Shown here: positions 11,510 through 22,742 of the stretch, piece by piece
Numbering within the stretch: the stretch's first letter is position 1
How the letters are laid out: every line of letters begins with the position of its first letter
NCBI GenBank assembly: GCA_009760855.2
Contig: WPIO01000008.1
Location: 8,094,001-8,158,000 of the forward strand
Direction of reading: 5' to 3'
DNA length: 64,000 nt
Source: Cristatella mucedo
Taxonomy: Eukaryota > Bryozoa > Phylactolaemata > Cristatellidae
Translations under genes and position numbers: made by a program
Notes under the pieces: generated by a model
The model's database searches: none
Told to the model about the DNA's origin: nothing
Seen by the model: only the letters and a program-made list of their open reading frames with translations

Positions 11510-11625
11510 CTACGGCCCTTGGCAGTGCTTGTACCGCCATCGTTAGTGCAGCACTGTCGACCTTGCTCTTTGAGATCAATGGTTTGATCTGAAAATTGAT
11601 CCAATTGATAATGTCGGCACTGTCG
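11510..11625 (-). pseudogene. Decayed partial duplicate of the exon-like ORF at 12.7-13.0 kb
   Basis: The minus-strand reading NWINFQIKPLISKSKVDSAA lines up with RRIYLQILALIPESKTVAA of the frame at 12724-13029. The DNA also aligns, sharing GCTTG, CGCCAT and CTTGCTCT blocks in order. Function unknown. Confidence 0.4.
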
Positions 11626-11627
11626 TA

Positions 11628-11935
11628 ATGTGTAATGTATCTCCGTCTGTAGCTCCACAAAGCCACAAAGACTATGTGGGTGTTACACAGGAGAGTTTTG
11701 TATGGCACACTTAAAGCCTAAGCGGCTTTCGGTATGCATTTGCTAGCGAACAGACTTCATCTCACACAACAAAGAGAAAGTGAGAAGCATAGCTGAGTCA
11801 GGAGAGCAGTTGAGGTGGTGAGTAGCCAAGAAGTACAAACTCGGGACGGCTGAAAAGAATGTGCCATAGTCGGCAGCATGAGAGTAGTTGTTACGTAAGA
11901 ATTGTGGAGGTGAGTTCTGCAGTTTCAACTGATTA
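11628..11935 (-). mobile_element. LINE family C, 3' end fragment
   Basis: Minus-strand copy of the same 3' region as at 4505-4860. It carries the PPQFLRNNYSHAADYG block and the shared CCTAAGCGGCTTTCGGTA stretch, and ends at the GGAGATACAT motif. Truncated at its 5' end near 11935. Confidence 0.65.
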
Positions 11936-12723
11936 CTTCACCGATTCTTAAGCTAACCGAGTATACAATGACAGCTGAACAGAAGACAGCTTTGAAGGGG
12001 CCAAATGAGCATCGCATGACTGGACGGACCAATGCCAGCAGGAATAGAAGTTGAGTTTTTTCTTTCATTTTATCATCTAAGCTTTTAGCAGAACATCTGC
12101 ACTGACCATAGAATGACCAGCCAATTCAGAGCATACCAACCCTACAGTGACTTAAAGGAAATCAAAAGCAAATCCAACGTCAACGTCTAAGCAAGCAAAG
12201 GTACAAAGGTAGGTGTACATAATCAATCATGTCGTGCAAACTCCAACTGGTGTGCAGAAAAATGCACAAATTGGCTTTACCGAGCCGGTCGGTAGTATAT
12301 AAAGTAACTAATACAACAGATCAAACTAGCTATAAAGTAATGATGCCACGCAAGAAAGCCTGTTTTGGCAGCAACGGGTATCACATCACAGGTATCACAG
12401 TAGGCATTCTCTAGTCAAGCATTAGGCATCACCACTTGTACGAGAAAGATGCATTATTACGATGGCATAATAATCTACTGCGATTGCACAATACACAGAA
12501 TTCCTTTCAAAGATCACGTGGTGGCAATAGAGACCAGTTTCTTCTGCTGCCAGCAGCAGGAGGATGGCATACACTTGACTGCAGGCCAGACAAATCAACG
12601 ACTTAGTCACTTAGTTATTGAGTGGATTACAAGACGGATGGCATGCTCTCGAAGCTGACACTGTTTTTGATGTGAGAGAAACGGTACTAGCTGTGCAAAC
12701 TAAAAACCCTGAAGATCAACATA
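11936..12723. other. No gene recognised
   Basis: AT-leaning sequence with short frames only and no match to the repeat families of this window. Confidence 0.45.
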
Positions 12724-13029
12724 TCACTTCTCAAATATGGCTGCCAGCTTGCTGACCGTGACCACACTCATGCATGAAGCCCGACGCTTAGCTCCTGCTC
12801 CAGACAAATGCGACAGGACGGTCCTCGACGGCGCTTGCATCGCCATAGCAGCAACGGTCTTGCTCTCTGGAATCAGTGCTAGGATCTGCAGGTAAATCCG
12901 ACGAAGCAGAGCAGGCACCGGTATGGCAGCAGGACAGGAGGGCAGGCCTTCAACCAGCAGGCCCGATGCCTGGCTGACGATCTCGGTTCCATCAACCATC
13001 CCATCTCGGTCGTACTCGCAGCCTAACAA
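12724..13029 (-). CDS. Possible exon of an unknown protein (101-residue frame)
   Basis: The frame has GC-rich codon use like the certain genes and ends in VSKLAAIFEK before a stop. A TTGTTAG just upstream of its start could be a splice acceptor. A decayed partial copy lies about 1.2 kb to the left, which suggests that a real coding segment was duplicated. The protein is alanine/leucine-rich (RRIYLQILALIPES) and matches no family I recognise. It could be a last exon, a pseudogene or chance. Confidence 0.3.
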   Translation of the reverse strand: MLGCEYDRDGMVDGTEIVSQASGLLVEGLPSCPAAIPVPALLRRIYLQILALIPESKTVAAMAMQAPSRTVLSHLSGAGAKRRASCMSVVTVSKLAAIFEK

Positions 13030-13596
13030 CGCAAGGCCCGCGTGAAATCTATTGAATCACGTGCCAAAAGTCCAAGAAAATTATGGCAAGCTGGACGTTC
13101 GCACTCGCAGCTTACGAAACTTAATCAGTGAGGAACAAATGATGGAAAGCAACAGGACGGCTGCCGCCCTTCGCACTATCAAGTAGAAAGAAGTCAGTGG
13201 AAAATAAGCCAAGAAAGAGATGCCAATCAACACCGGCTGGTGTACATGTACAGCCTCATCATCGCAGGCTATTCAGCTCTATAGCACTAGCGATGGACTG
13301 CTCATGTAATACAGGCATTATGCCGGAGGGATGAGGCACAGACGCACGCCCGCGATTTGCAGCAGCAAGGACGTCATTCGACTTGGATGAGGCGGCTACC
13401 TGCTTAGATGCCAGGCATTTTGGTGGTCGCAACAAGCCTCTACCCAATAAAATTGTAGAGCTTTTTTAAAAGTGAAATCGTGGCTTACCAGGAGCTTACT
13501 TGGACTCTTCTCACCGAGAAAAGGTCGATCAGATGGGTATTTTTAGTCCTCAAAAAACGTGACTGGTCCCTGTTTTGGAAAACTCGGAACCAACGG
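13030..13596. other. No gene recognised
   Basis: A 62-residue minus-strand frame at 13259-13447 lacks motifs. Nothing else stands out. Confidence 0.4.
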
Positions 13597-14458
13597 AATA
13601 ATAATACACTTGACAAAGCGCCCTCAGAAAACTCAATCTCTTTCTAGGCGCTTTACATTTGCTGTACAGGGAAATGCGTTTGAATGGTGAGTGGTATCAA
13701 GTGTGGTTAGTGGCAGCATGCACAGTGTCAGCATGCATAAGCACATAAAGGACGACTCACAGGGATCCGCTAAATGCTGTCCTAAATAGGTGTTTTTAAG
13801 TTCTTTTTAAATGTGGTCAAGTCAGGGGATGTTGTGACGCAAGTCGGGGGTGAGTTCCAGGCTGTGGGAGCATACGAACTAAATTCACGATCTCAAAAGG
13901 ATTTGAGGTTTGTACAAGGTATTAGCAAACTGTTGGATTCCGAAAAGCGGTGGTAAGATGCTTGGCCTGGTGGGGGAGTAGATCTGAGAGATAGACTGAA
14001 GCCAAAGAATGAAGTGACTTAAAATTGAGTGACAAAACCCTGAATTCGATCCGTCGCTTGACTGGTAGATAGTGCAGGTCGGCGAGAAGTGGTGTGATGT
14101 GGAAACTGCGACGCTCACGACAAACAATCCTAGCTACAGAGTTTTGCACCAGCTGTAAGTGCCTGATTGCACATACCGGTTGGCCAGCAAGCAGTGAGTT
14201 ACAGAAGTCAAGACGGGATGTCACTACCGCTGGAACTAACTTAGATGTGGTATACCTGTCTAAACAAGCCCGAATTGTAGCAATATTATGTAGTTGAAAG
14301 TAGGCAGACTTGATTATGGAGCTGATGTGGTCGTCTAACGAAAGGTCACTTTGGAACATGACACCTAGATTTTGAGCTGATTCAACAGGAGATACGCTGG
14401 CAGAGCCGGTTTTGAGTGTTAGCCTTTCCAATTTCTGAATCATATTTGGTTTGCCCAT
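13597..14458 (-). mobile_element. L2/CR1-type LINE, 3' end copy
   Basis: Minus-strand copy with an ATT-type tail at 13597-13612, then the shared 3' UTR and ORF2 C-terminus ([30 protein letters not shown]). The sequence up to 14458 ends abruptly in MGKPNMIQKLERLTLK, a position inside the reverse transcriptase of longer copies. It is clearly more diverged than the copies at 5.0 and 18.5 kb. Confidence 0.85.
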
Positions 14459-15489
14459 ATAGATTCGATAGGCGATCGAACGACTTTACGAACACGCCTC
14501 CTTTACGAACCTGCCTCTACCTGTCTGGTCTCGCCCTGTTGGTGCCTGCCTCGCCAGAGCATGGACGTTCAGCCGGCCTGGGACGAGAAAGAGGAAGGAG
14601 CGCTGGCCAGTCAGACTACCGCCGACCGAAGCCTTTTTAAACGCCATTTATAAAGAGACTGTAACCCATTTACTGAACACGAATCTGCGCCCGAAGACTA
14701 ACCACGCGACAGATTTACGTAAACACAACTACAACTAGGGCAGATCATTGCCAGAAGAAACAACTTGAAACGCCGAAGGCGAATCGCCCAGAAAAGCTCC
14801 CGGGCCCCTCTTTAAAGTTTTGCGTGCGGCACAAATCTCCGCGAAGAGGGCGTTGCAACCTGTAGCCTCTGCAGGCGTGCACATCGAAAAAGAAATATGC
14901 AGCTTCATGGTAGCCTCCTCTATCCCATAATGATGGCACCGACCGGAAACCTAACCTGAAAACTGACGACTCCGACCTTTCGCGGAAGGCGGCCGTGCTA
15001 GCATTCTTTATGAACTCAGTCCTGGAAAAAAGTGACAGATCCTCTCCGGAGGAGAGACCTTTGATGTTCCCACCGAATGCACATCACCCTAAGCGCCTCT
15101 AGCTAGATTTGTCCTCTCAGTGACAGCTTCTCCTTTGAAGTTGTTGGAGAGCCTCGATCGCTCGCCACAGCTGCACTGCCCATCGTCGGTGCACAATGAA
15201 TAGAGATCACTCGAAATGGCGCTCACCCTCATCGGAGCGGGCAAAACCGGGCAACGAGAGAAAGGGCGTGGCGGGTCGGGAGTTTAGGCGGTTGAAATCC
15301 CTCCCAAAGATCTGGCTTACGGAAAGGGCTGCCCCAACCACAATTATAGCCTTTCCAGTCTCTCCCTCTGCCAAGTCCCGTTAGTGCTGGCCGGATGTGC
15401 CTGCGCCGTTGGAGCAATTCCAGCAGCACCTTATACTAGCGTTAAGAGCTCCTCTCGCGCTCAGGATATTCCGCCAATCAGAGTACGCG
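14459..15489. other. GC-rich flank of the virus-like island, no gene recognised
   Basis: Composition is normal for the host and changes sharply to AT-rich near 15490. Only short frames without known motifs are present. Confidence 0.45.
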
Positions 15490-15529
15490 AAGGATATCTA
15501 TTTATTATTATTAGCAAGCAAAAATGGAT

Positions 15530-15990
15530 ATGTATTTAATATCACTGGTACTAATAATCCTATTTGAGTTCACGTTGATGATCCTATTAAGCTTAGAAAT
15601 AAAAATTTCAATATATGTTTTAAAAAGTAGATAGGAACAAATTCTATTAAAATAACTAACTCTAATAATACTTTTGTGTATAGAGTATCAGGTGGTTCTG
15701 AGCAGACAGTAATAATTAGACCTGGAATTTACTCTGCTATTTCTGATGATGTAAACATTAGGATTTCAGATATGATAAACAGTTCTGTTACTCAATCAGG
15801 AGCTACTACTGATAAATTTGTATTAGGTATCGATACTGCAACTTCTACCTCGTGGATTACTATGCCTGTTGGTTGGACATTTATTGCTAGTAAGTCTAGT
15901 ATATCAAGTATGCTTGGTTTCACTGGTTCTGCTTATACAACACATCTAAACTTTTCAACATTCTTTATCATAATATTACTAACCAAGTAA
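15530..15990 (+). pseudogene. Virion-like protein part of the viral fossil
   Basis: The reading contains RPGIYSAISDDVNIRISDMI and SSISSMLGFTG. A proline-glycine-tyrosine turn followed by a predicted helix and a later LGF motif is a pattern I associate with small structural proteins of Polinton-like elements, though I cannot name the protein. It is the first recognisable part after the left composition boundary. Fossil. Confidence 0.45.
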
Positions 15991-16313
15991 TTTGTACACT
16001 AAATTTTAAATTTATTTTAGAAAATGCAGTTTTTATTTCAGATCTAAATCTAATACCTGTAAATTGTAACTTAGTTGTTAGTGGAACTAGTTACATAAAT
16101 GGTGATGAAACACAAGTCCTAAGAAGTTTTCCTTACTATATGTACCCTTGGGAATAGATGGTATATGAACAGAATACTAGTGAATATCGTAATTTTTCTG
16201 GTGAATCTATTTCAGATGTGCTAATTACTTTAACTGATCAAAATTTAAAAAAATACATTTTGGTTCACAACAGATAACAGTTGTTGTAGAAATTTCTTAA
16301 ATGTAATAAAAGA

Positions 16314-17160
16314 ATGTCAATAAGATTAACAGGAACTACTAGTTCTGAAGCAAAAACATTAGTTCCCCCTACTCTACTTGGATCAGATTCAGGTTTTAAT
16401 AAAGTTGGATTACGAAGAGTAGAGTTTACTTATACAAACAGAGTTATTGTAAATATGACTACTGAAGTAAATGATTTGCTTTGGCTAAAAGAAGTCTTAC
16501 AACACCAATGGCAAGTTCAATTGCAATTCCAGCGTGATTTTATGACAGCAATAAAATTGTAGCTGCTCTTAATCTTTCTTTGGTTAGATCTAGAAATTGT
16601 TATGACTCTTCTAAAAAACTTGGTAGTGGAATAAAATTTAGTGTTGATGCAGATGATAAAATAATAATGCAAGTAACACCCGATTATGTTGTGCTACTTG
16701 GAAGTAATACATCTGGTGTTAGTCACACAATAGGTGACACAGTAGGTTTCAACTCAAAGCAACAGGGATCTTATGATTCTGCGATTGTTGGAGGAACACC
16801 TTACGAAGCTATAGAAAAGGCTATGCACTTCTCTGGTATTTACAAGCTTAGATTATAATGCACTTGCCTGATAATCCACGAGTAAAATGGATTAGTGTTG
16901 ATTGTGATTTGTTTAATCCTAATACAAATTATTTAGAATATAGAACAGGATTTTTACAGCAATCTTCATCATTATATATTATAGATATTAATGATATTGA
17001 TCAGGCACAACATTTGATCTTCATCTATCTAATATATTGTATTTACTAACACGTGGAGATATAGAAGGAATAGGCAGTTTCAAAATTAGTTTGAAAGACC
17101 AAAATGAAAATCCTGTTAATATTTTTTCAGATGTTATGATTACAATAGAAATTTCAAAAT
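16314..17160 (+). pseudogene. Virion-like protein parts of the viral fossil, second block
   Basis: Short AT-rich frames on the plus strand with beta-rich readings such as IKFSVDADDKIIMQVTPDYV and PRVKWISVDCDLFNPNTNYL. They pack closely with the neighbours in one direction, as in a virus genome. No specific family assigned. Fossil. Confidence 0.4.
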
Positions 17161-17171
17161 AATATATAGAG

Positions 17172-17560
17172 CAATGGGTAGCTATGCTAGAATTGGTCAT
17201 GGCAGAATAAATGGAGGAAAATTCCATGGATCTGGTGTTCTTGATAAAGTAATGGATGGAATTGGTAAAGCAGCACCAGTATTAACTGGTCTAACCGGCC
17301 TTAGTATGAATATTGCTAATAAAGGAATTGAAATTTACCAAGCATGAAAATTAGTTGAATTACAAACTAAAAAGAGAAGTTTGACCAAGAATATTCTAAT
17401 AAACGTAGAGAATTAAATAATAAGCTTGATTAAGAAAGAATGAAAAAAGAACTTGAATATGAGTTGGATAAACGCAAAAAAAGAAGATTATAATATAAAG
17501 ATAAAGGAGATGGATATTAAAATAAAACGAGCTGTGCTAGAAAAACTAAAACCTAAAAAG
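17172..17560 (+). pseudogene. Short glycine-rich protein and lysine/glutamate-rich part of the viral fossil
   Basis: Begins MGSYARIGHGRINGG and continues with a small hydrophobic helix (PVLTGLTGLSMNIANKG), followed by a very lysine- and glutamate-rich stretch that would be a coiled coil. Small glycine-rich or basic core proteins are common in adenovirus- and Polinton-like genomes. The resemblance is general only. Fossil. Confidence 0.35.
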
Positions 17561-17706
17561 AAACATACAATCTAAAATAGAACAAGAGGAAGTAGAAGAT
17601 TATTCAGAGGCACTTTAAGAAAATGATCCAAGAGCTTATAAAGAAATAGAAAGAGTTATAAAAGAGAAATCTGTTATTCCTGAATGAACAAGACCTGACG
17701 GCCAAA

Positions 17707-20690
17707 ATGGAAAATAAATGTTTACTTTTTTTATATAGAGAAGAAATGGCTAGTGCTCCTATTGAATCAATACTTGAATTAGGTGATCCAAGTTTTTCTA
17801 ATTATAAAATTAGAGATTATCATTACATAGAGTTCTACAAAACAAATGTAAATGAGATGGATAATATTTCAAATAGACTAGTAAAATTTACTTTTCCTGG
17901 TAAACAACAAATGTGCTGTGTATTTTCCGATGCTTACCTACTACTGGAAGGAAAACTACAGGTTCAGACGGTTGCAGGTGGTGCTTATGCTCCGCTTAAT
18001 AGAAACCTTGCTGCTGGTCTTGTTAACAATTCGTGTGCATGGTTGTTCAGTTCTATGAGAATTGGGCTTGGTTTAGAAGAAATAGAAAGCCTTTCATTGC
18101 AACAAGGACCTGGAACAGTTTCAACGCTTATGGGTCTCCTTACTTATCCAAATGATTAAACCGAACAGACGGACCAGCAACTGGATAGAAAAAAGATGTG
18201 GCAAGTTCACTAGGTGATATGTGAATTGCTAATAATAATTACACTAGTCCTCCTGGTTCTACAGCCACCGCTTTAAATCCTCGGTTTTATGTACAGAAGA
18301 GGACTTTCAATTACTTTAGCAGATAATCAAGGTACATTCAGTATATCACTTCCACTTTCAAGATTATCTGGATTCTGTGCAGATATGAACAAAATTCTTT
18401 ATAATAATCCATTTACACTTGAAATGACACAACTTAGCGGATCCGATATCGATGCTATAATGACGGGTGTATCAGGAGCAGTTGCTAATGCCAATAATAA
18501 TAATAATAATACACTTGATAAAGCGCCCTCAGAGAACTTAATCTATTTCTAGGCGCTTTATATTTGCTGCTAAGGGAAATGCAATTGAATGGTAAGTAAA
18601 ATCATGCTTGAAAAAAAAACAAAATGAATAATATGGTTAGGGGTGACATGCACAGGGTATGCATGTAAATGTGGTTAGTGGCAGCATGCACAGTGTCAGC
18701 ACGCATAAGCACATCAAGGACAAATCACAGGGACCCACTAAATGTTGTCCTAAATAGGTGTATTTTTAGGTTCCTTTTAAATGTGGTCAGGTCAGGGGAT
18801 GTTCTGACGCAGGTCGGGAGGGAGTTCCAGGCTTTGGGAGCATATGAACTAAATGCACGGTCTCCAAAGGATTTAAGGTTTGTATGAGGTATTTCTAGAC
18901 TATTGGATTCCGAAAAGCGGGTGGTACGATGCTTAGCCTGATGGGGTAGTATATCTGACAGATAGGCTGGAGCCATAGAATGAAGTGACCTAAAAGTGAG
19001 CGACAAAACCTTAAAGTCAATCCGTTGCTTGACTGGTAGCCAGTGCAGGTCGGCGAGAAGTGGAGTAATGTGGCAACTTCGACGCTCACGACAGACAAGC
19101 CTAGCTGCAGAGTTTTGCACCAGCTGCAATTGCCTGATCGCACATGCTGGTAGGCCAGTAAGCAGTGAGTTGCAGAAGTCGAGACGAGATGTCACGAATG
19201 CATGGACCAACTTAGATGTGGTATCTTTATCTAAACAAGCCCGAATTTTAGCAATGTTATGAAGCTGAAAATAGGCGGATTTGACTGTGGAGCTGATATG
19301 GTCGTGTAACGAGAGGTCGCTTTGGAATATGACACCTAGATTTCGAGCTGATTCAACTAGAGATATGCTGGCAGAGCCAATTTTGAGAGTCAGCCTTTCC
19401 AATCTCTGGATCACACTGGGTTTGCCCATAACAAGTAAGTTAGTTTTATCATCGTTTAGTTTTAGAAAATTTGCTGCCATCCATGTGCGGATGTCATCAA
19501 TGCATGCAGCAAGTGAGTTGAGAGAATTTGAGGTGCTCGAAGGCTGGGAGGGATCAAAGCAAAGGTACAACTGAGTGTCATCCGTATAGAAGTGAAAGCC
19601 TAGATTGTGCTTGGCAATCACATCAGCAAGAGGCAGAGTATAAACCGTGAAAAGAACCGGACCTAGCACTGAGCCCTGAGGTACTCCATATTTCAGAGGT
19701 ACTTCAGATGATCTTTGTCCCTTCACGTCAATACTCTGGAGTATCCCACTGAGATAGGATCTGAACCACTGCAGAGCAATGCCAGTGATGCCAGGCGAGA
19801 TGAGAGGCACTCTGGAAGAACTTTGTGATCGATGGCATTGTCAGCACGCAAATGCACATGAAGCACATGAAGCACAATACAATTCAAACTAGAGATGTGG
19901 CCCCAGTTGCTGGTGATGGAACTTGGGCAGCATTTAAAATTGCTATGTCAAAAATGAGACTAATGGTTTCTTGTATTACTCCCAAAGAAAGTATTCAAAG
20001 AGCTCTTGCAAATATATCAAGTGAGAGATCAGAGAAAATTAAAAATAACTACAGAGTTAGGCGCTATGAGAATATGGCTCTGAATAATTTCAACCAAGGA
20101 TTAAAATATACTAGAACATTTTCAGTGCACAATACTATTGATAAAGTTAGATGGTCAATTGTGGCTGCACAGAATTATAGGAAATACAATAACTATACAG
20201 AAAATCCATGTACTGCAACCACTATGATATCAAAAATGTAACTGTACTTGCTAATTGTTCAAAACAATATCCATCGGTTGCTAGAAGTAGTTATCCAAAG
20301 GATGGAAAATGTTCAACAGAATATTTAGACTTCACTGATTTTAGAAAACAATATCTTGGATTAAATGAAATTACTGAACCAGTTGGTGTTACTTATCCTG
20401 AATGGTTATCATTATATCCAATTCATGTGATTGACTTATAATACAACGATGAACCTCTAAGAATTACTTCTAAACTTGATGTTGCTATTGAATTCAATAG
20501 TTTAATATCCTGCAGCTCTTGCTGGTAATCCAGCGGCTAATCCACCTTTCGTTGCTGTTCCTGCTACAACTAATATTGTCCATTACTTAACTATTTGTGA
20601 GAATACAGCTGAATTAACTTCTAATGGAAATGGATCACAATTTACTTGCATGAAAGGAAAATTTGTTTATGATAGAAGTGACATTTAAGA
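17707..20690 (+). pseudogene. Double-jelly-roll major capsid-like region of the viral fossil (LINE inserted inside)
   Basis: Two stretches of capsid-like coding sequence flank a minus-strand LINE (18492-19835). The left one carries NRLVKFTFPGKQQMCCVFSD, AWLFSSMRIGLGLEEIE and FSISLPLSRLSGFCADMNKI. The right one carries TRTFSVHNTIDKVRWSIVAA and YPEWLSLYPIHVIDL. The order, beta-rich character and the YPI.V.D phrase agree with double-jelly-roll capsid proteins of virus-like elements found in invertebrate genomes. Family assignment is from memory of the motif pattern. Fossil. Confidence 0.6.
18492..19835 (-). mobile_element. Young L2/CR1-type LINE inserted in the viral capsid region
   Basis: A minus-strand copy with a 3' ATT repeat at 18492-18511 and a 361-residue open frame (19810-18725) running from GITGIALQWFRSYLSG to the ORF2 C-terminus [20 protein letters not shown]. 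It includes motif B (GVPQGSVLGPVLF) and motif C as YTDDTQLY. It is 5'-truncated at the FDTIDHKVL block. Its protein differs from the 5.0-6.6 kb copy at only a few positions, so both inserted recently on a genomic time scale. No clear target-site duplication was found, which is common for this clade. Confidence 0.93.
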
Positions 20691-20699
20691 AAATGTAAA

Positions 20700-21420
20700 C
20701 CAGAAATATAATGAAAAAATTTGATTTTGTACAAGGTTCTGATGAATGGAAAAATAAATGTCATTGAAAATTGGCGGATCAGAGGTTTACTCAGTGCTTT
20801 GTCATGATATGGTATTTGGTGATCGAACAGAAGTTGATATTGAATAGTTGCTAACAGAAACTAAAAAAATATATTGCTAATAATTCTAATATGAAATTTT
20901 TGCCAATGCTATTTGGTAAAGTATTTGAACCTATTGCTGCTAAATGTTTAGAAATAAAATTTAACATAAAACTTGAAAGCGCCAATGATTGTTTTACTGG
21001 TGATGGTGTGTATAGATATTCACCAGGTGGTATAATTGATGGAGATACTTTAGAAAAATAAAATGCTTGTGAAGCAGAAGTAATATTAAAGATTTTATAC
21101 CTAAACAGTATCTTGGTCAATGTCTACTAGTTTTGCATGTTTTAAAACTAACTGAATGTTATTATTCTGAATTTGAAATTAGTGTTCCTGGACTAAACTG
21201 TGAAGAAGCACAACTAGACTATGTTGCTGTGGGCAATGTTAGAGTGCCAACTAACTATGACTTTGATATTCCAATCAGAAGCCCACTTTTTTTTGTTATT
21301 GCTTCAAGATGAGAAGTACTTTGACTTTGACTTATAAAGTATTATACAACAAGATCCCTGATACAAGTAGTACAAAAAGAAGATCCTGGTAAATTTGTTA
21401 GAATAGTACCAATTGTAAAA
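20700..21420 (+). pseudogene. YqaJ/lambda-type exonuclease-like part of the viral fossil
   Basis: Readings include FVQGSDEW near the start, GGSEVYSVL, FGKVFEPIAAKCLEIKF, a GGIIDGD stretch and QYLGQCLLVLHVLKLTECYY. This order matches YqaJ-like viral recombinases and alkaline exonucleases of the PD-(D/E)XK fold, which chew DNA ends during viral replication and recombination. Such enzymes occur in phages, baculoviruses, herpesviruses and some virus-like elements. Fossil. Confidence 0.55.
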
Positions 21421-21463
21421 TAAGTATTAGATAGATCAAAAATTTTAATTTCTGAATATATAG

Positions 21464-22317
21464 ATGAATCGCAGAGTAGATCTTAGAGGTTATGTTACAA
21501 AAATGAATGGTTTTCTATTGTCAGATCCTGATGCAAATGGAAACAGAATTATTAACCTAAGTGATCTAGTTAATCTTTCAGATGCTGTCACAAAACGTTA
21601 TGCAGATTCAAATTTCATGATAACTGGTAATGGATCAATAAATATTTTCAAGGTCAAACTGCTACTAATCTTGGTCCCGGAGCTAATCCAGCAGATGCTG
21701 TTAATGTTAGTCAGTTAAGCAGATATGTTAAAAAATCTGGTGAAACAATGACTGGCGATCTAAATATGAATGGATTTGCCATTACTTCTACTTATCGGAA
21801 TTCAAGTAATACTAAACCTAGTGTTCTTCCCCATGATTTTTGTGTTACTTATATAGGATTAAAACGAAATGTAATTCTAAAAAGTTATCCTGCAGCTACT
21901 AATTTAAATAAGAATGATAGCTCAATAATTAACGTTGAAGATCATGTTAATCCTTCAAATGCTGCTACAAAATCGTATGAGGACAAAACAGTAAAAACAA
22001 TAACAGAAGTAATTCCTGTATCAATAAATCCTAGATCTATCAATTCTATTATAAATACATCTGTTGCTTATTCTTGGCAAAACAAAAATGCTCCACCATT
22101 AATACTATTTAGCGTTATGATAGTTGGTTCTGTTTTCCTAAGACCAAGTACAGATATTTCTGTTGTATCTGGAGAAATACGTGCTGTAAAAACTGTTTCA
22201 ACAGGAACAAATTTTAAGTACTACGCTTACTTCAATAGAATTCCTACTGACTACTATTTTGTTGATAATCTTGGAAATCTAAGAGTAAACTTATTGGTTA
22301 GTTACATACTCACATGA
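21464..22317 (+). pseudogene. Tail-fibre-like repeat protein part of the viral fossil
   Basis: Contains two kinds of repeat typical of phage and virus fibres. One is SGETMTGDLNMNGFAITS, a beta-prism shaft motif. The other is VNPSNAATKSYEDKTV, a linker motif also seen in variant form as VNLSDAVTKRYADSNF and ANPADAVNVSQLSRYV. Such proteins form trimeric fibres used for attachment. The C-terminal part (IPVSINPRSINS onward) has no recognised domain. Fossil. Confidence 0.6.
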
Positions 22318-22418
22318 GAAATACAAATGAACTAAAAAAACAATAAGTTATTTTTTTTCTGTACCTTTACCTTTTACTAAAGGAAACTATTTTGTGATAA
22401 CACAAATATCTTCTTGGT

Positions 22419-22733
22419 CTAAACAGCGATGAATACAACATAATTCTGAGCGTCTGTTTTGAAATGCTTTCTTGCAAGACAGTATAGTTTACTAGATTTT
22501 TCTTTAGAATACCTATTAGTAGAATAATGACAATCTGCACAAATTGTTATTTTATTATTTCGTAGAATACCATAATCAAACTCTGTTTCAGTACTATCTA
22601 GATCACAGAGCTCACAACGCATTTCATATTTTAACTTTGGTGTAATTTTAATCTTTTTGCAAATAGGATGACCTGACTCTAGATATTCAAGTTCACTAAA
22701 TGTTTTAGAACAAATCTTACAAAATATTTCCAT
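22419..22733 (-). pseudogene. Cysteine-rich small protein of the viral fossil
   Basis: A 104-residue minus-strand frame with paired cysteines (CKICSKTF, CELCD, CADCH), which suggests two zinc-binding knuckles. It lies opposite to its neighbours. No family recognised. It may be a viral transcription-type finger or a nuclease-like HNH remnant. Confidence 0.4.
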
Positions 22734-22742
22734 TTCTATAGA

